Of a DNA stretch of 46,810 bases, positions 16,860 to 24,802 are shown piece by piece. This DNA is from an uncultured Porphyromonadaceae bacterium (GTDB taxonomy: Bacteria > Bacteroidota > Bacteroidia > Bacteroidales > Muribaculaceae): NCBI GenBank assembly GCA_948467675.1, contig CAOKFI010000018.1, positions 1 to 46,810 of the forward strand, read 5' to 3'. Made by a program: the position numbers and the translations under genes. The notes beneath the pieces are model-generated. The model searched no databases. It was given only the letters and a program-made list of their open reading frames with translations, and was not told where the DNA came from. The number at the start of each line of letters is the position of its first letter. The first letter of the stretch is position 1.

Positions 16860-18290
16860 TTAATCGGACTCGTCGAGCCAGTATGCGTAGAGTTGAGGAT
16901 TGCCGGTGAGGTGGAACCGTAGCCTGACCGGACCTTTAATCTCAGGAATTGTGCCGATGCGCAAGGATGTAGAGTCGGTGCCGTATGGTATTCGTCCTTG
17001 TCCGATTGGTATGCCGGAGCTGTCGATGACTTCTACGGAAATATCGCCGTTGCTGCAGTCTGCGTTGACATACAATACGGTTCCTTCTGCCGGTATCGGC
17101 GCCGACAAAGCGTAGCCTGATCCTTGGAGCGCGGCAAAACCATCACGTCGAAGTGTCGCCAGACCTGTTGCGAAATTGGATGCATGTTCCGGTTTTGATT
17201 CATAGCGTCCGCTGAAATAGAAATATAGGCTGTCGCCTGCTATGACAGGATTGCCGGCTACGGACTGGATGTTGCCGGAATTCCATGCTCCAGGGAGACT
17301 GTCGTTTACGGCAATGAACGCATGCCGGTCGGGGCGTTTCCATGTCAGGCCGTCGTCGCTCCATCCGAGCATCACTTCGTTGCGTTTTTGAATATTCAGC
17401 CTGTTGCAGTCGGGATTTTCAGGGCCTTGCCATATTACGAACTGTCCGATGAGTCCACGTTCATAAGGTGTGGCGTCATGGTTGTATATCTGAGGATGTA
17501 TGTCGGGAAACTGCGGATGCCGCATGTCGAGTGAATCAGCGTTGAACCAGTATCGGATGTGTTTGTCTTTACGGCCGTGATATACCCTGTGGGCCAGGCT
17601 TACCGCCATTTCCGGGTCTTCGTGCATAATGTATGCACGTGATCGTCGTCGTGTAGGATGCATGGTCTTGAGCGATAATACGTATTTTCTGTTTAACGGA
17701 TCGAAATAGGCCGAACAACGGTCGTAGAGCTCGCCGGAGAGTGCTTTCGGTTCTGACCAGTGTATTCCGTCCGGACTATATTTAAGCACCATGCTTACAC
17801 TGGATGGATTGTTGAAAACGACTGCGAACATTTTGAACCGTTTTGCCGGATCCTGTTCGTGCCGGTCCATTAGTACTGTCACGCAGTCATGTTCGTCGGT
17901 ATCGACAATATTTGTTCCGTCGACTATATCCAGCATCGGTTTGATCCAATCTATGCCGTTGTCGGAGATGGCATAGCATGTTACCAGACCGTCTGTTTTT
18001 CCCCCACCGGCGGAGTACCACATTTTGAATTTACGGTCTTGTTCGTCGAAATATACGCCTCCGCTGAATGGAGCTGCATACGGATCGCCTTTTGCATTCA
18101 GTTCCCATGGCTTGTCTGCTTTAATGATAGGATTCATCGGATAGTGGACAGGCCTTTTGTAATCGATATAACATGTGCTGTCGACCGATTCCCAGTCAGT
18201 ATACGCGGCAAGATGCCGTCCGTGTGCGACCGTACCGGCAGAGGCTGCCGATGCGGTCGAGATTGTGATTGCCAATAACAGATTTCGCAT
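16860..18290 (-). CDS. Secreted beta-propeller protein of unnamed family (paralogue 1, short form)
   Basis: 476 residues with a signal peptide (MRNLLLAITISTASAASAG). The body looks like a five-bladed glycosidase-type beta-propeller, with blade-like repeats at residues 109-118 (SDNGIDWIKP), 172-179 (SPDGIHWS) and 311-320 (SDDGLTWKRP). It shares many motifs with the proteins at 21394 and 23085: YAAPFS, KFKMWY, IYNHDATPYE, IWQGPEN, QKRNEVMLGW, GNIQSV, LATLRRDGF. It lacks their N-terminal GRQLFVD segment and their C-terminal GGGPGL tail, and has FSGG where they have FSDG. It is the last gene of the sialic-acid locus, starting 1 nt after nagA. It is probably a glycan-processing enzyme or glycan-binding protein; I cannot assign a CAZy family. 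Confidence 0.75.
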   Translation of the reverse strand: MRNLLLAITISTASAASAGTVAHGRHLAAYTDWESVDSTCYIDYKRPVHYPMNPIIKADKPWELNAKGDPYAAPFSGGVYFDEQDRKFKMWYSAGGGKTDGLVTCYAISDNGIDWIKPMLDIVDGTNIVDTDEHDCVTVLMDRHEQDPAKRFKMFAVVFNNPSSVSMVLKYSPDGIHWSEPKALSGELYDRCSAYFDPLNRKYVLSLKTMHPTRRRSRAYIMHEDPEMAVSLAHRVYHGRKDKHIRYWFNADSLDMRHPQFPDIHPQIYNHDATPYERGLIGQFVIWQGPENPDCNRLNIQKRNEVMLGWSDDGLTWKRPDRHAFIAVNDSLPGAWNSGNIQSVAGNPVIAGDSLYFYFSGRYESKPEHASNFATGLATLRRDGFAALQGSGYALSAPIPAEGTVLYVNADCSNGDISVEVIDSSGIPIGQGRIPYGTDSTSLRIGTIPEIKGPVRLRFHLTGNPQLYAYWLDESD

Positions 18291-18291
18291 G

Positions 18292-19458
18292 TCAATGTTC
18301 GTTTATGTCAACCTCCTGTCCCATCGAGAATACATGGGTAAGATTGAGATTCTTGTCCATGACTATGATGTCTGCATCCTTGCGCTTGCAGATGCTTCCT
18401 TTTCGGTCGTATACACCCATGATCAGCCCCGGTATTTCTGATACCATACGTGCGGCATCCTCCAGGGGGATTCCGGCGTCATTGACAGTGGTACGGATAA
18501 GACGGTCCATGGTTGCGATGCTTCCGGCGATCGCTGATCCGTCACTCAGTTTGCATACACCGTCTTCTATTATCACACGAGGATCGAATGCCGTTGTGCT
18601 GTTTGATGCCGAACATGCAAGCGCATCTGTGACAAGGCACATCCGCCCGCGTCCTTTGAATTTGTATATCAGTTTCATCAGGATAGGAGGGACATGTATG
18701 CCGTCGGCTATGACTTCGACATTGATGCCGTCCATAAGGTAGATTGATTCGACAGTGCCCTCATGTTTGTAAATGCCGTTTTTGTGAGATGTTGTCATGG
18801 CGTTGTAGAAGTGTGTCGCCAGAGTATATCCTGATTCGTATGCCTGCCGCACGTCATTGAAATTTGCCTGAGTGTGTCCCAGTCCGGCTATGATGCCTTT
18901 GCTGGTGATATAACGGGCGAAGTCGTCTGCTCCCGGCAGTTCTGGCGCCGCATCCCACCTTCGTATGCAAGGGAACTCCTCTACGAGCGGTATATACTCC
19001 ATAGGCGACGGTATGCGTATGATATCCGGCATCTGTCCTCCGGCCATTTTTAAGGAGAAGTACGGACCTTCGAGATGCAGTCCGAGAACTCCGCTGTAGG
19101 GGTCGTCGACCATGCGGCTGCATACAGCAGCGGCCTGGCGTATTGTGTCGAGTGGCGATGACGCGAGGGTAGGGAACATGCTTGTGGTGCCGTGACGGCG
19201 ATGAGCCATGACAGCAGTCTTGAATGCTTCGTCGGTCGCTTCCATGAAGTCCCGTCCGCCTCCGCCATGTACGTGGAGGTCGATGCCACCGGGTAGTATG
19301 TATCCTCCGCCGGCATTCACACTTTTGCCGATACCTTCCATAATGCGGCTGTGGCTATATATTTCGGCTATGGCCGAACCATCCATTACCACTGATCCTC
19401 CATTGACCCAACGGCCTCCGGGGATAAGTATTTTTCCGTTGTATATCTGTGTTAGCAT
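18292..19458 (-). CDS. nagA: N-acetylglucosamine-6-phosphate deacetylase
   Basis: 388 residues from the ATG at 19458; the frame remains open to 19512 but that part overlaps a hairpin, and MLTQIYNGKILIPGG is the natural NagA start. Amidohydrolase metal and catalytic residues are visible: DLHVHGGGGRDFME (His-x-His), GLHLEGPYFS (Glu ligand), GLGHTQAN (His), ATHFYNAM (His), and the catalytic Asp of VTDALA. It deacetylates GlcNAc-6-P to GlcN-6-P in the cytoplasm, the step after NanA, epimerase and a GlcNAc kinase in sialic-acid breakdown. nagB is not in the window. It lies between two beta-propeller genes, so it is part of the same locus. Confidence 0.93.
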   Translation of the reverse strand: MLTQIYNGKILIPGGRWVNGGSVVMDGSAIAEIYSHSRIMEGIGKSVNAGGGYILPGGIDLHVHGGGGRDFMEATDEAFKTAVMAHRRHGTTSMFPTLASSPLDTIRQAAAVCSRMVDDPYSGVLGLHLEGPYFSLKMAGGQMPDIIRIPSPMEYIPLVEEFPCIRRWDAAPELPGADDFARYITSKGIIAGLGHTQANFNDVRQAYESGYTLATHFYNAMTTSHKNGIYKHEGTVESIYLMDGINVEVIADGIHVPPILMKLIYKFKGRGRMCLVTDALACSASNSTTAFDPRVIIEDGVCKLSDGSAIAGSIATMDRLIRTTVNDAGIPLEDAARMVSEIPGLIMGVYDRKGSICKRKDADIIVMDKNLNLTHVFSMGQEVDINEH

Positions 19459-19485
19459 TACCTGATTGTTATTAGTTATAAATAA

Positions 19486-19522
19486 ATAGCGCCCGCTGCT
19501 GTCTGAAGGCAACGGGCGCTAT
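19486..19522 (-). terminator. Hairpin between the PKD/PQQ gene and nagA (attenuator or terminator)
   Basis: Arms 19486-19495 (ATAGCGCCCG) and 19513-19522 pair perfectly over 10 bp, with an inner TGC/GCA pair; on the minus strand the stem is followed by ATTTATTTATAAC. The U-tract is imperfect, so partial read-through into nagA is likely. Confidence 0.6.
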
Positions 19523-19551
19523 GGACTCATTCCTGTTTGCCTATGTAATTG

Positions 19552-21369
19552 TTATTTCTGTAAACCGGTGCGGCAGGGATTCTGTCCGCGCATAGGCCAA
19601 GGTGAGGTCGTGCTGTATCCGGCTGCTTTGGATGTAGCGCAGACTACAGTCTGTGCTCCGTCACGGTTGACCACCGTGTATATATTACCCTTTGCATCCA
19701 TTACCGGAGCTGAAGTACAGCCCATACCGAGTTTGGTTTCGCCAAACAGAGTTCCGTCGGTCTTCACCACATAGTAGTTGCCAAGAGCATCGACCACATG
19801 AATGAATCCGCGGTTGTCGATTACCGGAACGGTCTGTACGGATCCTGCGGTTGCGTATTTCCACAGCAGGTTGCCGTCGGAATCAAGAGCTATCAGGCCT
19901 GATGCGGCATCTGTTCCTCCGTTAACGTAGAGTGTCCCGTCATCGGCTATCGCTACGCCTCCGTCAGGTATAGCGCCGTCAGTGTCATATACCCATTTCG
20001 CGTTGCCGTTGGCATCGAGTGCAACCACGGCTCCACCGGCTCCCTTGTCGATGACCATATAGGCAGTGCCGTCAGAACCGATCGAAGGAACTGCCGAGCG
20101 GAGTGCGCCGGTAAACGCATCGGCAGCACCGCCGAAGTCGGTATTGTAAAGCCACTTTTGTGAGCCGGAGTTGCTATCGGCGGCATAAAGGCCGACATTG
20201 CCTTTGCCAACAGCAAATACAGTTCCGTTTTTAGCGATGGTGATACCGCCGGTTATGTCGCCGAAGTTGGCATAAGCGGTGGCGGCTCCGGCAGGGCTTA
20301 TCTTATACAGTTCCTTGCTGCGGTTAGCCACATATATGTTGCCTGCCGCGTCTATGCCTGGAGTGATCGCATACAGGTTGGCGCCACTCGCACCTACCTT
20401 GGTGCACCATTTTAGAGTTCCGGCAGATGATACAGCGATGCTATACAGGCCTCGCTGGGCGGTAGTGCTCTGCAGGTCGCGCACTACCACATATATGGTT
20501 CCGTCGGCACCTACTGACGGACTTGAGAATACATCCTTGGCCTGGGCGGTAGCTGATGCTCCGCTCATGCCTTCGCTGAGGTCGAACGACCATGCGAGTT
20601 GTCCGTCGGCAGTGTTGAAGGCCGATAGAGTCGCTTTGTCGTCGCCGGAAAGAGAGCGTAACATATAGAGCATAGATCCGTCAGGCGACAATGCCGGCGA
20701 AGAACCTCCCTTGACAGCTCCGCCGAGTCTGGCGGTCCACTGCAGGTTGACAAGCATGGTAGGATCCAGTATATTGACACTGCGGGTTATGGATGCTGTC
20801 AGACCGTAAGAGTCAGTTACGGTAAGAGTGACGGGATACGATCCCGGTGCGGCGAATGTGTATACCGGATTCCGTTCGGTCGAGATATTCCCTGTACCAT
20901 CGGCGAAATCCCATTCCCAGGCAGTTATTGTTGTCGGGGATTTTGCTGTGGATATGTCGGTGAACTGTACGGCGTCACCAAGATAGTACTCGTCTTTATC
21001 TACCGAAAAGTCCGCTTTTGTCGGGTTTGTCACCACCACATTCTTCGTCGAGGATGCTTTAAGTCCGTTAGAGTCGGTCACTGTAAGTTTTACGATATAA
21101 GTACCGTCTTTATAGTAAGTGAATGTCGGTGTCGCTTCTGCCGATGTGCTTTTGTCGGCATCGCCGAATTCCCACAGATATGATACGATCGTAGTCCCTT
21201 TGGTCGGAGTGGTATTGTCGGAAAACTGTATAGGCTGGCCGACTTCATACCGGTCTCCACTGATTTCTATTCCGGCACGGGCTGCCGTATCGTAGTATAC
21301 TTGTTCTTCGGAGCATGAACTGATAGTCATAGCAGCCGTCAACAATGCTATAAATATAGATTTTTTCAT
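19552..21369 (-). CDS. Surface lipoprotein with two PKD domains and a PQQ-type beta-propeller
   Basis: 605 residues. The lipobox ends at Cys19 (SSCSEEQ); the acidic residues after Cys resemble the surface-export signal of Bacteroidota lipoproteins. Two PKD domains follow (about residues 35-113 with SYLWEFGD, and 117-200 with AWEWDFADG). A C-terminal propeller of PQQ-like repeats runs from about 205 to 605, with repeated units such as DGTIYVV, AGNIYVAN, DGTAYMVI and DGTLYVNG and the terminal WPMRGQNPCRTG. There are no catalytic signatures. In the locus it sits where SusE/F-type surface glycan-binding proteins normally sit, so a glycan-binding or scaffold role on the cell surface is my inference. 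Confidence 0.8.
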   Translation of the reverse strand: MKKSIFIALLTAAMTISSCSEEQVYYDTAARAGIEISGDRYEVGQPIQFSDNTTPTKGTTIVSYLWEFGDADKSTSAEATPTFTYYKDGTYIVKLTVTDSNGLKASSTKNVVVTNPTKADFSVDKDEYYLGDAVQFTDISTAKSPTTITAWEWDFADGTGNISTERNPVYTFAAPGSYPVTLTVTDSYGLTASITRSVNILDPTMLVNLQWTARLGGAVKGGSSPALSPDGSMLYMLRSLSGDDKATLSAFNTADGQLAWSFDLSEGMSGASATAQAKDVFSSPSVGADGTIYVVVRDLQSTTAQRGLYSIAVSSAGTLKWCTKVGASGANLYAITPGIDAAGNIYVANRSKELYKISPAGAATAYANFGDITGGITIAKNGTVFAVGKGNVGLYAADSNSGSQKWLYNTDFGGAADAFTGALRSAVPSIGSDGTAYMVIDKGAGGAVVALDANGNAKWVYDTDGAIPDGGVAIADDGTLYVNGGTDAASGLIALDSDGNLLWKYATAGSVQTVPVIDNRGFIHVVDALGNYYVVKTDGTLFGETKLGMGCTSAPVMDAKGNIYTVVNRDGAQTVVCATSKAAGYSTTSPWPMRGQNPCRTGLQK

Positions 21370-21393
21370 GTTGTGATTTCTGATTAAAGTTTA

Positions 21394-23073
21394 TTATCTG
21401 TCAATTCCGGAAGGATCGAGACCAGGGCCGCCTCCTGCTGTGTATCCACGGCTTTTGCCATCGGTTCCGGCAACCCAGAATGAATAAAGGTCGCAATCGT
21501 CAGTGGTGAACCGCAGGCTTATGGCGGTATCTTTCACTGTGTCCTGAAGACCCTCGCACACCTTAATGGCACATCCGTCGGTCGCATTCACACTGGCGGT
21601 CAGGCCTTCGATTACATTGCCGCTGCTGTTGAGGAATTCTACTTTCAGCGAACCTCCTATGCGGGCATTGACCCATAGTGTAGAGCCGTCGAGCAGCATT
21701 GGCTTTGTCACGAGTATGCCGCTTCCATCCATCGATGCGAATCCGTCGCGACGGAGTTTTGCCAGTCCGGTGGTCGTGATCTCCACCCGGTTCTCCATAC
21801 GGCGTGCGCTGAAATAGAAATAGAGTTTGTCGCCGACTATTATGGGGGAACCTATGGCACTCTGCAGATTTCCGTTGCGGTAGCTTCCTGCGCTTTCGTC
21901 GAGGGCTATGAAAGGAGCCATATCGTCGCGTTGCCATCCGTAACCGCCATCACGGGAGTATCCTACCATTATCTGGTTGCGTTTGATCATCCCTAACTGG
22001 TTGCACACATCGTTTTCCGGACCTTGCCATACCGAAAAGAAACCGAGCATAATGCTTTCGTAAGGCATGGCATCGTGGTTATATATGCCAGGTGCGCCAT
22101 CGTTGGCTGTATTCTGATCCCATTTGCGTTCGGATGGCCATGTGCCGAACCAGAAGGCGCTGAGATCGGCTACGGCGTTTCGGTTGCCTTGTGCCGGATC
22201 CCGGTGCTCCATGTAGTCGCGGGCCCGTATAGTGTACTGATCCGATGGCTTGACTCGTACGTTATGGCGCATGCTCCATGCCCATACGTCGCGGAACGGA
22301 CTGTAGAAGACCGTCGAGCGGTCGGCCACACGGCCCGATGGCGCCTGTTGGTCTCTCCAGTGTATGCCATCGGCCGATGTCAGGTACTGGTATGCCCATT
22401 TTCCTGCTCCGCCGCAAACCTCGAACATCTTGTAACGTGCACTATTGCCGCTTTTGTCGATCCATATCGACGATGCGTCGCGTGTGGTGCCGCGGCGTAC
22501 GATATTGGTTCCGGCCTCGACATCGAGAGAGGGTTTGACCCAGTTTATACCATCGGACGACTCGGCATAGCAGGTGACGTCTTCGCCGCCCATATACCAC
22601 ATCTTGAACTTGCTTTCAGTCTCGTCGTACCATACACCATCGGAAAAAGGAGCGGCGAATTTGGATTTGCCGCTTGCGGCTGTTTCCCACGATTTGTCGG
22701 GAACGAGTACCGGATCCGGCTCCACTTCAGGATAATGGTATGTGCGACGGAGTGTCGACGATTTGATTATGAAATCATCGACGAAAAGCTGCCTTCCGAC
22801 GGTGGCGTATACTATGGCCGGCTGCTCCCACATGTCGGTCGGAGTCATACCTTTGCGTATGGCGGTTGCATAGTTGCGTTTGACAGGCCATTGAGCTGGA
22901 AGTACGATGCCGTTGTAAAGGGCATTCGGATCGATGGTCACAGATCCTCCGGGGGTAGTGTTTCCTCCGGGGTTTGTACCGGATCCAGGAAGCGGCTGAG
23001 GTTCCGGATCGTCTCCTCCGCACGCAGTTATGGCCAGAGCTATTGCCGAAATTATGATACAGGATGGTTTCAT
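21394..23073 (-). CDS. Surface beta-propeller lipoprotein of unnamed family (paralogue 2)
   Basis: 559 residues from the ATG at 23073, preferred because it gives a compact lipoprotein signal (MKPSCIIISAIALAITAC); an in-frame ATG at 23082 is also possible. The acidic CGGDDPEP after the lipid Cys suggests surface display. A Gly/Pro/Thr linker leads to LYNGIVLPAQWP, then VGRQLFVDDFII and a propeller with SSDGINWVKP, SADGIHWRD and SRDGGYGWQRD repeats. Shared core motifs are FAAPFSDGVWYDE, IYNHDAMPYES, VWQGPEN, KRNQIMVGYS and LAKLRRDGF; the C-terminus has SRGYTAGGGPGL. It lacks classical sialidase FRIP and canonical Asp-box (SxDxGxTW) motifs. It starts just after the related gene at 23085. The activity is unknown; a glycoside hydrolase is likely from fold and context. 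Confidence 0.75.
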   Translation of the reverse strand: MKPSCIIISAIALAITACGGDDPEPQPLPGSGTNPGGNTTPGGSVTIDPNALYNGIVLPAQWPVKRNYATAIRKGMTPTDMWEQPAIVYATVGRQLFVDDFIIKSSTLRRTYHYPEVEPDPVLVPDKSWETAASGKSKFAAPFSDGVWYDETESKFKMWYMGGEDVTCYAESSDGINWVKPSLDVEAGTNIVRRGTTRDASSIWIDKSGNSARYKMFEVCGGAGKWAYQYLTSADGIHWRDQQAPSGRVADRSTVFYSPFRDVWAWSMRHNVRVKPSDQYTIRARDYMEHRDPAQGNRNAVADLSAFWFGTWPSERKWDQNTANDGAPGIYNHDAMPYESIMLGFFSVWQGPENDVCNQLGMIKRNQIMVGYSRDGGYGWQRDDMAPFIALDESAGSYRNGNLQSAIGSPIIVGDKLYFYFSARRMENRVEITTTGLAKLRRDGFASMDGSGILVTKPMLLDGSTLWVNARIGGSLKVEFLNSSGNVIEGLTASVNATDGCAIKVCEGLQDTVKDTAISLRFTTDDCDLYSFWVAGTDGKSRGYTAGGGPGLDPSGIDR

Positions 23074-23084
23074 GGTTATCATTA

Positions 23085-24779
23085 TTACAGCGGTTGGTCA
23101 ATACCGGTAGATGACAGGCCGGGGCCGCCGCCGGCGGTATATCCGCGGCTTTCTCCCGTCGTCCACGGTGAGATCCAGAATGAATAGAGTTCGGCTCCCT
23201 TTGTCAGATTGAAGCGTATACGCACCGGTTTGCCTATGATAGATGCCAGCGATGCGGTCTCTTTCCATTCCACCATCTTTTTTGTCGAATCGAGCTTCTT
23301 GAGCGGTATGGCGTTTTTGCCTGAATATTCAGGAATCGGGTTGCCATCTATATCGAGAATCTCGACAGTCATTTCAGCTCCCTTTGCTGCAAGATCGGCG
23401 TTGACAAACAGATACTGGCCATCGAATGTCAGGGGCTCTGTCGTGAGTGAGCCTTTTTTCGCTCCGTCAGTACCCATCGAAACGAATCCGTCACGACGCA
23501 GTTTGGCCAGACCTGTGGACGTGTAGCTGTCCCACATAATGTCGTTGAGCCGACGGCCGCTGCAATAGAAATATAACGAATCTCCTACGATCAATGGCAC
23601 GCCACCGATGCTCTGCATGTTGCCCCAGTTCCATGCTCCGTCGGTGGTGTCGTTGGCCATGAACGGATCATGGGTGGGACGGGAGAAGTGGAATCCGTCT
23701 CGCGAATAACCGAGCATAATCTCATTGCGTTTCTGGACTCCGAGTTTGCCGCAGATATTATTTTCCGGCCCCTGCCATACGGCATACTGCCCGAGCATGA
23801 TGCTTTCGTATGGAATCGCATCGAAATTATAGATGCCAGGCTCAACTTCAGGAAATTGCGGGTGGCGCGGTTCCAGATTGTCAGGAGTGAACCAGTAGAC
23901 CATATTCTTGTCGGGTATGCCTTTGCGTACACGGTGTGCCATAGATACGGCAACCTCAGGATCCTCGTTCTCAAGATATGCACGCGAACGAGACGACACA
24001 TTGGTGCTGTAACGCATGGATATGCACCATACATTGCGGAACGGGTTGTAGAACACCGACGAACGGTCGTATAGATCTCCAGACTGGGCTACGCCTTCGC
24101 TCCAGTGGATGCCGTCGGGCGAGTATTTCAGGATGAACTGCCATCGGCGGTCGGTAGGACGGCGTTCAACGTTGAACAGTTTGTATCGTTTGGCCGGATC
24201 CTTTTCGTTTCGGTCGAGCCATACGGTGGCTGCATCGCGGTTGGCCGAGTCGACAAGACATGTTCCCGGCACGAGATCGAGTTCGGGTTTTATCCAGTTG
24301 ATTCCGTCGGTAGACTCGGCATAGCACGTATAGAATGTCTGTTTGTCCTGCTTGTGGATACTTCCGGCACCGGCCAGATACCACATTTTGAATTTACCGT
24401 CTTTTTCATCGTACCAGATTCCGTCGCTGAACGGAGCGGCGTATGGTGCTCCCTCTATCGTATTTTCCCATTCCTCGGTTGGTTCCAGCACGGGATTCCC
24501 GGCAAAGAAGTCAGGAGTATGGTATGTCGGTGTCAGATCTGTTTCAGATATCAGGAAGTTGTCGACGAACAGCTGACGGCCTACATTTACAGGAATGACC
24601 GACGGCTTGTTTTCGAGATATGGCACTGGCATCAGCGCGGCAGTATCGGGTTCGGCATAGCGAGGAGGCCACTGTGCCGGTAACTGTATGCCATTGTACA
24701 GGAGTTCTCCGGACGGTGCGGCTGCAAAAGCGCAGCCGGCACCAGAAAGGAGTATTATGGTCAATATGTTTTTACGCAT
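23085..24779 (-). CDS. Secreted beta-propeller protein of unnamed family (paralogue 3)
   Basis: 564 residues with a cleavable signal (MRKNILTIILLSGAGCAFA), so probably periplasmic or released, unlike the lipidated paralogue 2. It follows the same plan: LYNGIQLPAQWPPRY, VGRQLFVDNFLI (about residues 66-77), then propeller blades with STDGINWIKP, SPDGIHWSE and SRDGFHFSRP. Shared motifs are YAAPFSDGIWYDE, KFKMWY, IYNFDAIPYES, VWQGPEN, QKRNEIMLGYS, WNWGNMQSIGG, FYCSGR and LAKLRRDGF. The C-terminus is SRGYTAGGGPGLSSTGID. It is the first gene after susD, the usual place for a key PUL enzyme. The conserved Asp and Glu in YNxDAxPYE and the Glu of GPEN are the best catalytic candidates by conservation among the three. 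Confidence 0.75.
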   Translation of the reverse strand: MRKNILTIILLSGAGCAFAAAPSGELLYNGIQLPAQWPPRYAEPDTAALMPVPYLENKPSVIPVNVGRQLFVDNFLISETDLTPTYHTPDFFAGNPVLEPTEEWENTIEGAPYAAPFSDGIWYDEKDGKFKMWYLAGAGSIHKQDKQTFYTCYAESTDGINWIKPELDLVPGTCLVDSANRDAATVWLDRNEKDPAKRYKLFNVERRPTDRRWQFILKYSPDGIHWSEGVAQSGDLYDRSSVFYNPFRNVWCISMRYSTNVSSRSRAYLENEDPEVAVSMAHRVRKGIPDKNMVYWFTPDNLEPRHPQFPEVEPGIYNFDAIPYESIMLGQYAVWQGPENNICGKLGVQKRNEIMLGYSRDGFHFSRPTHDPFMANDTTDGAWNWGNMQSIGGVPLIVGDSLYFYCSGRRLNDIMWDSYTSTGLAKLRRDGFVSMGTDGAKKGSLTTEPLTFDGQYLFVNADLAAKGAEMTVEILDIDGNPIPEYSGKNAIPLKKLDSTKKMVEWKETASLASIIGKPVRIRFNLTKGAELYSFWISPWTTGESRGYTAGGGPGLSSTGIDQPL

Positions 24780-24802
24780 TGTTTGTTAAGTTGTGATATC
24801 GA

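Noticed and set aside
22024-23187. 387-residue plus-strand frame opposite the propeller genes
   Set aside because: It is antisense to two genes with clear homology to each other and crosses their junction; the composition is Cys/Arg/Tyr-rich without any motif.
16860-24779. Calling the three propellers GH33 sialidases
   Set aside because: There is no FRIP motif and no canonical SxDxGxTW Asp-box; the SxDGxxW repeats seen are shared by several glycosidase propeller families, so the family was left unnamed.
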